From contig CAKUIF010000002.1 in NCBI GenBank assembly GCA_934660915.1, positions 124,001 to 188,000 on the forward strand: a stretch of DNA of 64,000 bases, written 5' to 3'. The translations under genes were made by a program, and so were the position numbers. The DNA is from an uncultured Olsenella sp. (GTDB lineage Bacteria > Actinomycetota > Coriobacteriia > Coriobacteriales > Atopobiaceae). The notes beneath the pieces were generated by a model that did no database searches, was not told the origin of the DNA, and saw only the letters and a list, made by a program, of their open reading frames with translations. Below are positions 1 through 8,462 of this stretch, piece after piece. Each line of letters begins with the position of its first letter. Positions within the stretch are counted from its first letter, which is position 1.

Positions 1-45
1 GGCGCAGCAGGTGCCGCCTACGTAGCCCGCAAGGTGTTTTGGCGC

Positions 46-78
46 AAAAAAGCGGGGTGGGCCGATGGCCCACCCCGC
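46..78 (-). terminator. Intrinsic terminator of the radical SAM gene
   Basis: A perfect 12-bp stem (52-63 with 67-78) closes a three-base loop. Reading the minus strand it is followed by a run of six T (A-run at 46-51). It lies about 30 bases beyond the stop of the minus-strand gene ending at 110, so it fits as that gene's Rho-independent terminator. Confidence 0.85.
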
Positions 79-109
79 CACGAGTCGCCCCGCGAAATGT
101 GATTGATGC

Positions 110-1564
110 CTACTCGTTCTCCGCGTCGGCCTCGGCAATCATCTTGGCCTTCGCCGCAACGTTGTAGTTGGACACCTCGTCCTCATAAACCTTCTTGCCG
201 GTGGGGTGCTGCTCGAGCCACAGTTCCTCGGCGCGCTGCTCCCAGCTCTTGGCATAAGCAGAGGTGCGCTGGCAGAGATGGTCAACGTCCTCGGGCGTCA
301 CATACTCGGTGCACTTGGCGTCCGCCTCGTGAACAATCTCGGGAAGAATCTCCGGGTTCTCGAGCATCGGGCAAGGCCTGAGCATGTTGTCGGTCCAGGG
401 ATAGTGCCTACGATATGCCTGGAAAATCGGCTGCTTGAGGCAGTCGAGCAGCGACTGCTCCTTGATGTTGGCGTTGGAGTAGTGGATAAAGACGCAGGGC
501 TCGACGTCTCCGCGTGCATTGATGTGGCAGTAGACACGGCCTCCTGCAATGCAGCCGCCCACGTACTCGCCATCGTTCTGGAAGTCCATGGCAAAGATCG
601 GCTTGCCGCCCGTCACGCCGCGCACCTCGCGGATGCGCCGCAGCATGTACTCACGCTGCTCGACGGTCGGGCACAGATCGACGGACGCGCCCTCGCCCAC
701 GGGCATGTAGTGGAAGTACCAGGCCCAGCGGCAACCCTTCGCGATGATGGTGTCGAAGTACTCGTCGGACGAGACCATCTCGGTATTCGCGCGGGTATAG
801 GCGGTCGAGGTGCCAAAGAGCAGGCCGTTCTCACGCATCAGGTCAAAGGCGCGCATGACCTCCTGGTACGAGCCGTCGCCGCGACGACCGTCGTTGGAGT
901 CCTCAGTCCCCTCGAGCGAAACGCTAAAGACGATGTTGCCCACGCGCTTGACGTCGTCACAGAATTCCTGGTCAATCAGCGACGCATTGGTAAAGATGTT
1001 GAAGAGGCAGTCGTTGTGCGCCTCGGCCAGACGAATCACGTCGCGCTTACGGACCAGCGGCTCGCCGCCCGTGAGCATATAGAGATGGCAGCCCAGCTCG
1101 GAGCCCTCGGTGACCAGACAATCCATCTCCTCATACGTGAGGTTCAGGCTGTTTCCGTAGTCGGCGGCCCAGCAACCGACGCAATGCTTGTTGCAGGCAC
1201 TCGTGGGGTCGAACAGGATGATCCAAGGAACGTTGCACTGCTCCTTCTCCGCGTTCTCGGTGGTGTTGCGCAGGCCGCGGAAAGCAGCCTCGTACCCGCC
1301 GGCGAGCACGGCGGTCTTGAGCACGTGGTGATCGGTGCTGTCGATGACGTCCCAGAGGTACTGCTCCCACTTGGAGCCGGGATACAGGCCGTTACGCAGG
1401 CCGCGAGTCACACCCGGGGCGGTGTCCTTGAGCAGCTTGCCTGCCATGTCGATGAGCTTGTCGAGATTCTTCTCGCGGTCAGGACCGCTGGCGGCCTTGA
1501 TGATCTGGTCGAGGGCGATGCTGAACGCCTTGCGCTCGGCAGCGTGGGCAATCTTGGATTGCAT
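110..1564 (-). CDS. Radical SAM protein with SPASM-like C-terminal cysteines
   Basis: 484 residues. The radical SAM signature CNKHCVGC (CxxxCxxC, about residue 123) should bind the 4Fe-4S cluster that cleaves S-adenosylmethionine, and TGGEP follows as the usual second motif. The C-terminal part has further cysteines (around GGCIAG, VYCHIN, VEPCVF and RPCP) arranged like a SPASM or twitch domain holding auxiliary clusters. These enzymes often modify peptides or cofactors; no precursor peptide or partner gene is seen nearby, so the substrate is unknown. The ATG start is preceded by AAGGAGAGG at good spacing. The upstream 120 bases are AT-rich and contain GTTCAAAAA twice, about 60 bases apart, which could be regulator half-sites. 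It appears monocistronic. Confidence 0.85.
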   Translation of the reverse strand: MQSKIAHAAERKAFSIALDQIIKAASGPDREKNLDKLIDMAGKLLKDTAPGVTRGLRNGLYPGSKWEQYLWDVIDSTDHHVLKTAVLAGGYEAAFRGLRNTTENAEKEQCNVPWIILFDPTSACNKHCVGCWAADYGNSLNLTYEEMDCLVTEGSELGCHLYMLTGGEPLVRKRDVIRLAEAHNDCLFNIFTNASLIDQEFCDDVKRVGNIVFSVSLEGTEDSNDGRRGDGSYQEVMRAFDLMRENGLLFGTSTAYTRANTEMVSSDEYFDTIIAKGCRWAWYFHYMPVGEGASVDLCPTVEQREYMLRRIREVRGVTGGKPIFAMDFQNDGEYVGGCIAGGRVYCHINARGDVEPCVFIHYSNANIKEQSLLDCLKQPIFQAYRRHYPWTDNMLRPCPMLENPEILPEIVHEADAKCTEYVTPEDVDHLCQRTSAYAKSWEQRAEELWLEQHPTGKKVYEDEVSNYNVAAKAKMIAEADAENE

Positions 1565-1710
1565 GGGGTACCTCTCCTTCTTGGACGGGTCGACAACCCC
1601 TTCGGTTTTTGAACCCGTTTCAAATCAAGGCAATGGTACCCTAATTTTCAAAAAGAAAATCAGTATTTTTGAACTGGGTTAGATTTTTAACATGTGACGG
1701 CCGATAATGG

Positions 1711-1745
1711 AAAGGCCCGTGCGGTTTACCTCCTCCGCGCGGGCC
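1711..1745 (-). terminator. Hairpin after the dehydrogenase gene
   Basis: An 11-bp GC-rich stem (1714-1724 with 1735-1745, one G-T wobble) followed on the minus strand by TTT. It sits 27 bases past the stop of the minus-strand dehydrogenase. The U-tract is short, so termination strength is uncertain. Confidence 0.6.
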
Positions 1746-1771
1746 CACCCAACGATTCCCACCTCGAATGG

Positions 1772-2722
1772 CTACTTCGACGCCTCAAACGCCGCGACGT
1801 TTGCGGCGATGTGCTCGCAGGTCGCATGCCACTTGGCAATCTCGTCCTCGGAGAGCTCCGGGGCAAACACCTGCTCGACGCCCTCGGCGCCAATGACGCA
1901 CGGCAGGCTCGCATAGATGCCGCTCACCCCGTACACGTCCTCGACCAGCGTCGACACGGGCGTCACGAGCTTGGTGTCCGCAAGCACCGCCTCGATGATC
2001 TGCGCCGCCGCGCGCGAGACGGAGTACTCCGTGCAGAACTTGCCGGCCATCGTGATGTACCCGCCGCGCGTGGCCGCCTCCTCGATGGCGGGGCGGTCAA
2101 GCGCAACACCCGCCTGCGCCTCGACCTCGTCCAGCGTCAGGCACCCGACGGCCGCGTGGCTGAAGCACGCAAACTCGCTGAAGCCGTGCTCTCCGAGCAT
2201 CCACGCGTTGACGCTCGCCGGATCGTATCCGGTGACATCAGATATGGCGTGGCGCAGGCGCGACGAGTCGAGCGCCGTGCCGGAGCCGATGACTCGCCGC
2301 GGGTCCATCCCCGTCTGGCGCTGCAACTCAAGCGCCACGACGTCGCACGGGTTGGCGATGCTCACCCACACACCGTTAAAGCCGGCCGCCATGATGCGCG
2401 GCGCAAACGTGGCGACCTCGGCGGGCGTCAGCAGGTTCTCCGCGTCGCGGTTGGTCTTCGACGCGGCCACGTGCCCCGCGGCGTTCACGATCACGTCGCA
2501 GCCGGCGAGCTCCTCGTAATCACACGCGCAGTCGATCACGCGCGCTCGGCGCGGGTAGTAGGCCATCGCGTCGAGCATGTCATTGGCCTGCGCGCGGCAC
2601 AGCTTAAGGTCGCGGTCGCAAAACCGCAGCTCCTCCACCGCGCCGTGGGAAAGAAGGACGTCCGCCACATGCGCGCCCACATGACTCAAACCGATAATGC
2701 CAACCTTACCCAAGCTTCCCAT
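1772..2722 (-). CDS. L-lactate / L-2-hydroxyacid dehydrogenase (LDH/MDH family)
   Basis: 316 residues, the normal length for NAD-dependent LDH/MDH enzymes. The N-terminal Rossmann glycine motif is IIGLSHVGAHVA. GTALDSSRLR supplies the conserved Asp and the substrate-binding Arg, and MLGEHGFSEF contains the proton-relay His. The specificity loop (NAAGHVAASKTNRDAENL) does not match the usual lactate or malate loop and resembles the more divergent L-2-hydroxyisocaproate dehydrogenases, so pyruvate is not certain to be the substrate. The predicted role is reduction of a 2-oxo acid to regenerate NAD+ during fermentation. ATG start with GAAGGGGG upstream; divergent from the methyltransferase gene at 2852 across about 130 bases. 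Confidence 0.85.
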   Translation of the reverse strand: MGSLGKVGIIGLSHVGAHVADVLLSHGAVEELRFCDRDLKLCRAQANDMLDAMAYYPRRARVIDCACDYEELAGCDVIVNAAGHVAASKTNRDAENLLTPAEVATFAPRIMAAGFNGVWVSIANPCDVVALELQRQTGMDPRRVIGSGTALDSSRLRHAISDVTGYDPASVNAWMLGEHGFSEFACFSHAAVGCLTLDEVEAQAGVALDRPAIEEAATRGGYITMAGKFCTEYSVSRAAAQIIEAVLADTKLVTPVSTLVEDVYGVSGIYASLPCVIGAEGVEQVFAPELSEDEIAKWHATCEHIAANVAAFEASK

Positions 2723-2851
2723 AGCAGCCCCCTTCGGATCGCGATACCCGCCTGCGCGGCCGGCATTCAGGTCGCGGGGTGAGCGATGACAATATCACCA
2801 GCTTAAGCCTCGTGTATGCTGAAGTGACGAACAAAGACTGAGGGGATACCC

Positions 2852-4024
2852 ATGGGTTACCGTACATACACATGCCCGATCGCGCGCGACTGCGGCGGCT
2901 GCGAGTGGCTCGCAGTCCCCTACACCATCCAGCTGCGCCGCAAGCAGGAGCAGGTCAAGGACCTTCTTGGCGCCATGATCGCCACCGACAAGGGCGAGCT
3001 GCGGCAAATCGTCGGCATGAAGGGCGAGCCCATCTCGTATCGCCACAAGGCCGCGACCCCCTACGCCCACGCAGGGCGCGGGCGTATAACCTGCGGTTTC
3101 TATGCGCGCGGCAGCCACCGGATTGTCCGCTGCAACGACTGCCTGGCAGAAGACCCGAGGGCACGCCACATCCTCAACGCCGTGGGCCGCGCAGCCGAGC
3201 TCCAGCACATCCCCGCCTACGACGAGGACAAGGGCACGGGCGTCCTGCGCCATGCCGTCGTCCGCTGCGGCTACGCGACCGACGACGTGCTGCTCACCGT
3301 GGTCACCAATGTCGCGCAGCTCCGTCAGCCGGGCAGGTTCGTCTCGGCGATCCGCGGCGCGGCGCCCGAGGTCACCAGCATCGTGCAGAACGTGAACACG
3401 CGCCGCACGAACGCCATCCTCGGCTTTACCAACAACACGCTCTGGGGTCCGGGCACCATGCGCGACAAGCTCCTGGGCTGCACGTTCGAGATCGGCCCGA
3501 CCACCTTCTACCAGACCAACCCCGCACAGACCGAGGAGCTCTACCGGTTGGCCATAGAAGGCGCCGCGCTCAAGGGCGGCGAGCGCGTGCTCGACGCCTA
3601 CTGCGGCTGCGGCACGATCGGAATCTGCGCCGCATCCGCAAGCGACGCCGAGATTGTGGGCGTCGAGCGCGTCGAAGGCGCCGTAAAGGCGGCAAAGAAG
3701 AACGCTGCCGTCAACGGCCTTGGCGAGAAGTGCCGCTTCGTCGCCGCCGACGCCACGGAGTGGATGGCCCGCGAAGGCTGTGAGCTTGGCTTCGACGTCG
3801 TGCTCATGGACCCGCCGCGCGCGGGCTCCACGGCCGAGTTCCTCGACGGCGTGGCCGAACTCGCGCCGGAGCGCGTGGTCTACGTGAGCTGCAACGTGGA
3901 GACCCAGGCCCGAGACCTCGAGTACATCCGCAAGAAGGGCTATCGAATCGAGTCCGTCACGCCGGTCGACATGTTCCCCCACACCAAGCACGTCGAGTCC
4001 GTCGCGGTGCTTGTGCGCCGTTAG
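2852..4024 (+). CDS. rlmD: 23S rRNA (uracil-5-)-methyltransferase, RumA/TrmA family
   Basis: 390 residues. It opens with the iron-sulfur cysteines of this family: C8, C14 and C17 in CPIARDCGGC, plus C94/C97 in RCNDC. The C-terminal half is a Rossmann methyltransferase with DAYCGCGTIG (SAM binding), DPPRAG (motif IV), the nucleophilic C347 in VSCN and the catalytic E382 in KHVES. It should methylate C5 of a uracil in 23S rRNA using SAM. The N-terminal TRAM domain found in E. coli RlmD is absent, so the exact position cannot be told from sequence; RlmC, RlmD or dual RlmCD activity are all possible. The ATG is preceded by TGAGGGG. It converges on the HAD phosphatase gene with only 17 bases between stops. 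Confidence 0.88.
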   Translation: MGYRTYTCPIARDCGGCEWLAVPYTIQLRRKQEQVKDLLGAMIATDKGELRQIVGMKGEPISYRHKAATPYAHAGRGRITCGFYARGSHRIVRCNDCLAEDPRARHILNAVGRAAELQHIPAYDEDKGTGVLRHAVVRCGYATDDVLLTVVTNVAQLRQPGRFVSAIRGAAPEVTSIVQNVNTRRTNAILGFTNNTLWGPGTMRDKLLGCTFEIGPTTFYQTNPAQTEELYRLAIEGAALKGGERVLDAYCGCGTIGICAASASDAEIVGVERVEGAVKAAKKNAAVNGLGEKCRFVAADATEWMAREGCELGFDVVLMDPPRAGSTAEFLDGVAELAPERVVYVSCNVETQARDLEYIRKKGYRIESVTPVDMFPHTKHVESVAVLVRR

Positions 4025-4041
4025 CCGCGCCGAGATCGTGC

Positions 4042-4695
4042 TTACAGCAGGTCCTGGAAATCCATGAGCCGCGCATCGGCGACCGAATCGCCGCGGTAAC
4101 AGACGGTGTATACACCGGCGGCGCGCGCCGAGGCTACGCCGGACGACGAGTCGTCGAAGGCGACCGCGTCGGAAGCGTCGACCCCCAGAATCTCAAGGGC
4201 CCGCAGGTACGGCTCGGGATCGGGCTTCATGCGCGACACCATTTCGCGTCCCACAATCGCGTCAACGTAGGTGAGCAGACCGAAGTTGTTGAGCGCGCGC
4301 ACGAGGCTCGCGCACCGCGTAGTCGAGACAACTGCGATGCGGCACCCCCGGTCGCGAAGGCGCGCCCACAGCTCCGGCAGCCCGGGATTCGGCGCAAGGC
4401 CGGGATTTCCATAGATATCGCGGTCGGAGTCCCAGACTGCGAGGTAGTCCTCTTCCGTCGCCTGGATCCCGTGCCTGGCAAGAAGCGCCGGCCCCTCGAC
4501 CTCGGAGGCTTTACCGATAAAGCCCTCAAGCTCCTCGTCGGTGGCCTCATAGCCAAGCGCAGCAAGCGCGCGGCGATCAAGTTCGACGTAGAGTGGCTCG
4601 GTATCTGCCACAACCCCATCGAAATCAAACAGCGCGCATTTGGCATGAATCAGCTTCTCGATCAACGGCACTCTCCTCATACCGGCGACCGCCAT
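4042..4695 (-). CDS. HAD-superfamily sugar-phosphate phosphatase / phosphoglucomutase-like
   Basis: 217 residues with all four HAD motifs: DFDGVVADTEP (nucleophile and acid/base Asp), VVSTTR (motif II), the Lys in MKPDPEPY, and FDDSSSG (metal-binding acids). The alpha-helical cap follows motif I as in the beta-phosphoglucomutase / GS1-like subgroup. It likely removes or moves phosphate on a small sugar phosphate. The start codon overlaps the ulaE stop by one base (TAATG), so it is translationally coupled as the last gene of the ula operon, suggesting a pentose-phosphate or spill-over intermediate of ascorbate breakdown as substrate (inference). An alternative start is Met6. Confidence 0.85.
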   Translation of the reverse strand: MAVAGMRRVPLIEKLIHAKCALFDFDGVVADTEPLYVELDRRALAALGYEATDEELEGFIGKASEVEGPALLARHGIQATEEDYLAVWDSDRDIYGNPGLAPNPGLPELWARLRDRGCRIAVVSTTRCASLVRALNNFGLLTYVDAIVGREMVSRMKPDPEPYLRALEILGVDASDAVAFDDSSSGVASARAAGVYTVCYRGDSVADARLMDFQDLL

Positions 4696-5549
4696 TAGGC
4701 GCAGCGGTCGAACGCGCTCTCGACCTTTCCTCGAACGAACCTGCAGGCGTCCGCGGTCTCCTCTCGCCAGCTCTCGGAGCCAACATACCAGAACTCGGCG
4801 ACGAATCGGCGAACGCCCTGGCGCACGGCCTCCTCCAGCGCATCCCAGTCGGTCGTGCCGGTGCCGAAAGGAACCTCGCGGTACCGGCCGACGGCAGTCT
4901 CCTTGCAGTGAACCGCAATGAGGTGGCCGCGCCCAGTCGCAAGGTCGTCGGCCACGGGCTTCCCGCTGATAAAACTGCCGTTGGTGATGTTCCCAAGATC
5001 GGGATACACACCCAGGTACGGGCTGTTGATCTGGCTCACGTACGTCATAGCCTTCTCAACGGTATCCATAAACGGCGTCTCCATGGTCTCAAAGCCCAAA
5101 AGCACACCCTTGCGCGCCGCCATCTCGACCGCGCGGGCCAGCGTCTCGGCAAACCACTTGCGAGTCTCCTCGGTGCTCTGCTCGTAATACACGTCGTAGC
5201 CGGCGAGTTGAATCGTACGAACCCCAAGGTCACATGCGAGGTTAAGCGCCTTCTCCATGATGAGCAGGCTCTTTGCGCGAACTTCAGGATCGGGATGCCC
5301 CAAGGGATACTTCCGGTGAGCGGAAAGGCACATTGAGCGGATTGGCAGGCCCGTCTCGCTCTGCATCCTCACAAGATCGCGGCGCTGACCTGCAGTCCAA
5401 TCGAGGCGAGCGAGGCGAGAGGCGCTTTCGTCGATGGAAATCTCGACATAGTCGAAGCCTGAGTCGCGGGCAACGTTCAAGCGCTCGAGCCAGGTAAGAT
5501 CGGCGGGGACGGCCTTCTCATACATGCCGAGCAGATACGGTTTGCTCAT
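4695..5549 (-). CDS. ulaE: L-ribulose-5-phosphate 3-epimerase UlaE
   Basis: 284 residues from the chosen start, matching the length of UlaE/SgaU. It is a TIM-barrel xylose-isomerase-like protein (YVEISIDES, IRSMCLSAHRKYPLG, LGFETMETPFMDT, GVYPDLGN, IAVHCKET) that interconverts L-xylulose-5-phosphate and L-ribulose-5-phosphate in L-ascorbate degradation. The frame is open 26 codons further upstream, but GGAGG lies seven bases before the ATG at 5549 and the protein then begins MSKPYLLG, so the shorter form is chosen. It follows ulaG after a 122-base gap with a hairpin and is coupled to the downstream HAD gene by a one-base overlap. Confidence 0.92.
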   Translation of the reverse strand: MSKPYLLGMYEKAVPADLTWLERLNVARDSGFDYVEISIDESASRLARLDWTAGQRRDLVRMQSETGLPIRSMCLSAHRKYPLGHPDPEVRAKSLLIMEKALNLACDLGVRTIQLAGYDVYYEQSTEETRKWFAETLARAVEMAARKGVLLGFETMETPFMDTVEKAMTYVSQINSPYLGVYPDLGNITNGSFISGKPVADDLATGRGHLIAVHCKETAVGRYREVPFGTGTTDWDALEEAVRQGVRRFVAEFWYVGSESWREETADACRFVRGKVESAFDRCA

Positions 5550-5586
5550 TTTTTTGCCTCCAAAACGGCGATTTTTGGCACAAGAA

Positions 5587-5617
5587 GGGCCGACCGCCCA
5601 TGCGATGCGGTCGGCCC
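5587..5617 (-). other. Stem-loop between ulaG and ulaE
   Basis: A perfect 11-bp stem (5587-5597 with 5607-5617) with a nine-base loop lies in the ulaG-ulaE gap. The minus strand after it reads CTTCTTG, not a true U-tract, so it looks more like an mRNA processing or stability hairpin, or a leaky terminator that lowers expression of ulaE and the HAD gene, than a full stop. Confidence 0.6.
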
Positions 5618-5671
5618 GAAGAATCAAGCTTTTATAACGAGAAGGACGAGCCCCCTCTTTTTAGCTACTCG

Positions 5672-6796
5672 CTAGAGGACGGAGCGGAACGGAACGTTGG
5701 GCTCCTCGTCGAAGCAGTCCTCGAAACCGCGCTGGTAGACGAAGTACTTCTTGCCCGCCTCGAAGTCGGTCGGATAGGTGTAGTGGCCGCCGACCTTCCA
5801 GTAGTAGGGCTTGAACTTATAGCCCAGGCGTTCCTTACGCATGTTGTAGAGGACCTCGATCTCGCGCAGGTCCGCCTCGAAGTTGGTCCACACATCCCAG
5901 TGGATGGGGATGACGACCTTGCACTGCAGGGCCTCGGCCATACGGATAATGTCGGAAGCCTCCATCTTGTCCTGCATGCCCATGGGGTTGCAGCCGAAGG
6001 ACCCGAAGGCCACGTCGACGCCGCCATACTGCTTGGCGATGTCCTTGCCATGCTTGGCGAAGTAGATGGAGTAGTGGGAGTCGCCGGAGTGGTAAATGTT
6101 GCCGCCCGGGGTACGAAGCAGGTAATTGACGGCCTTCTCGTCCATGTCCATCGGGCACTTACCCCAAAGGTCCTCGCGGTCGGGGCCGGTGGAGTCGGTC
6201 GTGGTGATGCAGGTACGGTCGAAGGAGTCCATGCAGACGATCTCGATGTCGCCGACCTTGATGACGTCGCCGGGCTTGACGGTGATGCAGCGCTCGGCGG
6301 GCACGCCCCACTTGAGCCAGAACTCAACGGACTTCTTGGGGCCAATGAACGGGACGGGGATCTCGTTGCCGTCGGCGTCGGTAGTGGTCATACCGGACTG
6401 GATCACGTGAGCCGCGAACTCCTTGGACATGTGGTCCTGGTGATAGTGGGTGGCCAGCACCGCGTCGACGTGCTTGATCGCGAAGGGATCAAAGACGTAG
6501 GGGATGTTGCGCAGGTTGGGCTGCATGGCGCGGCAGCCGGCCATGTTGGCCATCTGGTGGCCGACCTTCATCTTGCCGTCGCCATGGGTACGCTTGCCGT
6601 TGCCGGTCCAGAGGTCGATGGTGATGGCGGTGTTGCCCGGGGTCTTCATGTAGATGCCGGTGCAGCCGAGCCACCACATCTCGACGGTGCCGGGGGCCGG
6701 CTTGGCGGCCTCCATGTCCTCGTTGAGCCAAGTGCCCCACTCGGGGAACGTGTTCATGATCCACTTCTCGCGGGTGACCTCGTCGATAGCAGTCAT
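5672..6796 (-). CDS. ulaG: L-ascorbate 6-phosphate lactonase UlaG
   Basis: 374 residues, slightly longer than the E. coli enzyme (about 354). It has the metallo-beta-lactamase fold motif THYHQDHM and later metal-ligand motifs HSGDSHYS and IPIHWDVW. UlaG is a Mn-dependent cytosolic lactonase that opens L-ascorbate 6-phosphate to 3-keto-L-gulonate 6-phosphate, the first step after PTS uptake. The ATG is preceded by AGGAGG. It lies in the minus-strand ula operon, 58 bases after the FG-GAP gene. Confidence 0.95.
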   Translation of the reverse strand: MTAIDEVTREKWIMNTFPEWGTWLNEDMEAAKPAPGTVEMWWLGCTGIYMKTPGNTAITIDLWTGNGKRTHGDGKMKVGHQMANMAGCRAMQPNLRNIPYVFDPFAIKHVDAVLATHYHQDHMSKEFAAHVIQSGMTTTDADGNEIPVPFIGPKKSVEFWLKWGVPAERCITVKPGDVIKVGDIEIVCMDSFDRTCITTTDSTGPDREDLWGKCPMDMDEKAVNYLLRTPGGNIYHSGDSHYSIYFAKHGKDIAKQYGGVDVAFGSFGCNPMGMQDKMEASDIIRMAEALQCKVVIPIHWDVWTNFEADLREIEVLYNMRKERLGYKFKPYYWKVGGHYTYPTDFEAGKKYFVYQRGFEDCFDEEPNVPFRSVL

Positions 6797-6854
6797 TCGA
6801 ATACCTCCTGGTTATCGTGCGCGACAAGAAGTACTTGCCGCCTTGAATACGTGC

Positions 6855-7907
6855 TTACTCGGAAACGGTGTAGAGGGCGACCTCGTTGGTCTCGCGGTTG
6901 GCGGCGATGATGCGCTGATCGCCGCCGTCATTGATGACCCAGCAGTTAGCCGGCCCGCGATCGTGATCGATCTGCTCGACCGTGTACTCGCCGTCAACAA
7001 AGTGGACACGCAGCAGATCGCGGTCCTCCTTGCGATTGCCCACCACGGCACAGGGCTTGCCAGCGAGCTCGCCCGACCAGATGGCGTGCAGGAAGTTTCG
7101 ACGCTCGGGGTCGGTCCAGACGCAGGTGTAGACATCCTCGTCGTCGGTCGCGTGCCAGACGGAGAGCGTGTCGCCATGGAACTTGGAGATGGTCAAGATC
7201 TCCTCGACGCCGTCGCCGTCGAAATCGCCCACGCAGATGTCGCTCGTAGGGTTGACGATGAGGCACTTGATGTCCCACTCGCCATCGGCGGTCGCGGGCG
7301 GCGCGTAGCGGAAAACGCCGGCCGCCGTCGAGACGAGCGCATAGCTGCGGTCGGGCGCGTACCAGAAGCCGTGGTTCTGAACCTGGCCGCCAGCAAGGCA
7401 GACGAGCGGGAGCTGATGCTGGTCGTCATAGGCCTCGCCCGCCTCGTCGAGGCGCCCGGCCCACACGGCGCCGGGGGTCTGCCAATCGTTCTTGATGTGG
7501 CGGCAGGTTCCCTTGATGGTGCAGGCAATCACCCAAGTGGTCCCGTCGGCGCCCTTGAGCAGGCCGAAGCGGTGGACGTAAGGAAGGTCGCAGAGCTTGG
7601 TGGAGCTCCAGGAACCGTCCGCGGCGCGGGTATAGGTGCGGATGTGCGCGGTGTCGCCGCCGAAGTTGGGCGAGAAGAACTCGCAGGTGGCCATGAACTG
7701 GTCGTCGCGACCAGGGACCTGCGTGATGGTCATGACGCCGCCGGGGCCCTCGGACACGGTCTCCATCGGCTCGCCGTCGAGGGCGAAGCGGCGAATGGGC
7801 CCTTGCTTCTCGACGCCTACGAGGAAGCTCTTGGCATCGGCGCCGTCAAAGGTGCCGATGGCGTAGGCCAGGTTCATCTCGGCGATTACCTTCTTGGAAT
7901 AGTTCAT
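6855..7907 (-). CDS. Uncharacterised FG-GAP/VCBS-like beta-propeller protein in the ula operon
   Basis: 350 residues. I do not recognise a characterised homologue. The sequence is beta-rich with recurring short motifs, and GDFDGDGVEEI around residue 223 is a clear FG-GAP/VCBS calcium-binding loop, so a seven-bladed propeller of integrin/VCBS type is likely. There is no signal peptide or membrane segment, which is odd because most FG-GAP proteins are secreted; it therefore probably acts in the cytosol. It sits between ulaB and ulaG on the same strand, with an AAGG-type ribosome site, so it is almost certainly co-expressed with ascorbate uptake. It could be a sugar-phosphate lactonase/epimerase-like propeller or a scaffold; function unknown. 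Confidence 0.8.
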   Translation of the reverse strand: MNYSKKVIAEMNLAYAIGTFDGADAKSFLVGVEKQGPIRRFALDGEPMETVSEGPGGVMTITQVPGRDDQFMATCEFFSPNFGGDTAHIRTYTRAADGSWSSTKLCDLPYVHRFGLLKGADGTTWVIACTIKGTCRHIKNDWQTPGAVWAGRLDEAGEAYDDQHQLPLVCLAGGQVQNHGFWYAPDRSYALVSTAAGVFRYAPPATADGEWDIKCLIVNPTSDICVGDFDGDGVEEILTISKFHGDTLSVWHATDDEDVYTCVWTDPERRNFLHAIWSGELAGKPCAVVGNRKEDRDLLRVHFVDGEYTVEQIDHDRGPANCWVINDGGDQRIIAANRETNEVALYTVSE

Positions 7908-7996
7908 CGTGTGTGCCTTATCCCTTTGGAATCGGTCAGGTGACGTTGGCTTGCCGCGCTATTTCGGCAAGCGCCCTTGGAAAGAAGCCCGAAAGA

Positions 7997-8305
7997 CTAA
8001 GCCTTGAACTTCTCGGCAGCGCCGGTCTCGACGAGGTGTTGCTCCATCTCGGCATCAGACAGGACGTTGCGCAGGCCGATGACGGTCACGCCGGCCTGCG
8101 CCGCGGCGTCGTACATGTTCACAAAGTTGAGGGGGCTGAACACAATGTCGTACTGACGGGCGACCGAGACGCCCTCGGACAGCGCGCAGTGGTGAATGTC
8201 GGCGACGCCCATGCCGAGCTTCTTGGTCACGCGCTCAGCGGTCATCTTCATCATGAGGGAGGTGCCGGCACCGTTCGCGCAGGCGACGAGAATCCTAGCG
8301 TTCAT
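7997..8305 (-). CDS. ulaB: PTS ascorbate-type EIIB component UlaB
   Basis: 102 residues from the ATG at 8305. The phosphocysteine loop is VACANGAGTSLMMK near the N-terminus, typical of the lactose/ascorbate EIIB fold. It accepts phosphate from UlaC and passes it to L-ascorbate during transport through UlaA. An in-frame ATG six codons upstream exists, but GGAGAGAACA precedes the chosen start. It lies in the operon after ulaA; the 157-base gap contains several hairpins. Confidence 0.92.
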   Translation of the reverse strand: MNARILVACANGAGTSLMMKMTAERVTKKLGMGVADIHHCALSEGVSVARQYDIVFSPLNFVNMYDAAAQAGVTVIGLRNVLSDAEMEQHLVETGAAEKFKA

Positions 8306-8340
8306 TGTTCTCTCCGTTTCCACCCGGACGAGCCGGGTTC

Positions 8341-8400
8341 CGCCCCGGGCTTCCCGGGCTTCTTTTTAAAGAAGGGACGGCCGGCGGTCCGACCGCCCCC
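8341..8400 (-). other. Hairpin-rich spacer between ulaA and ulaB
   Basis: The gap holds a 7-bp palindrome with a two-base loop (8359-8374, CTTCTTT/AAAGAAG), flanking CCCGGG blocks, and a GGCGGTC/GACCGCC repeat. Together they form a run of RNA hairpins in the ula transcript. This could set the relative amounts of transporter and cytosolic mRNAs (inference). Confidence 0.5.
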
Positions 8401-8462
8401 TTTAGAGCTGGTGAGTAACTTGCTGGTAGTTCTAACAACACACGGGTTCTTGGACAGCGTGG

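Noticed and set aside
1..102. Plus-strand frame open from the window edge to TGA at 100-102
   Set aside because: It runs through the terminator hairpin of the facing gene, shows no family features and has no start in view; it may be the tail of an upstream gene but cannot be supported.
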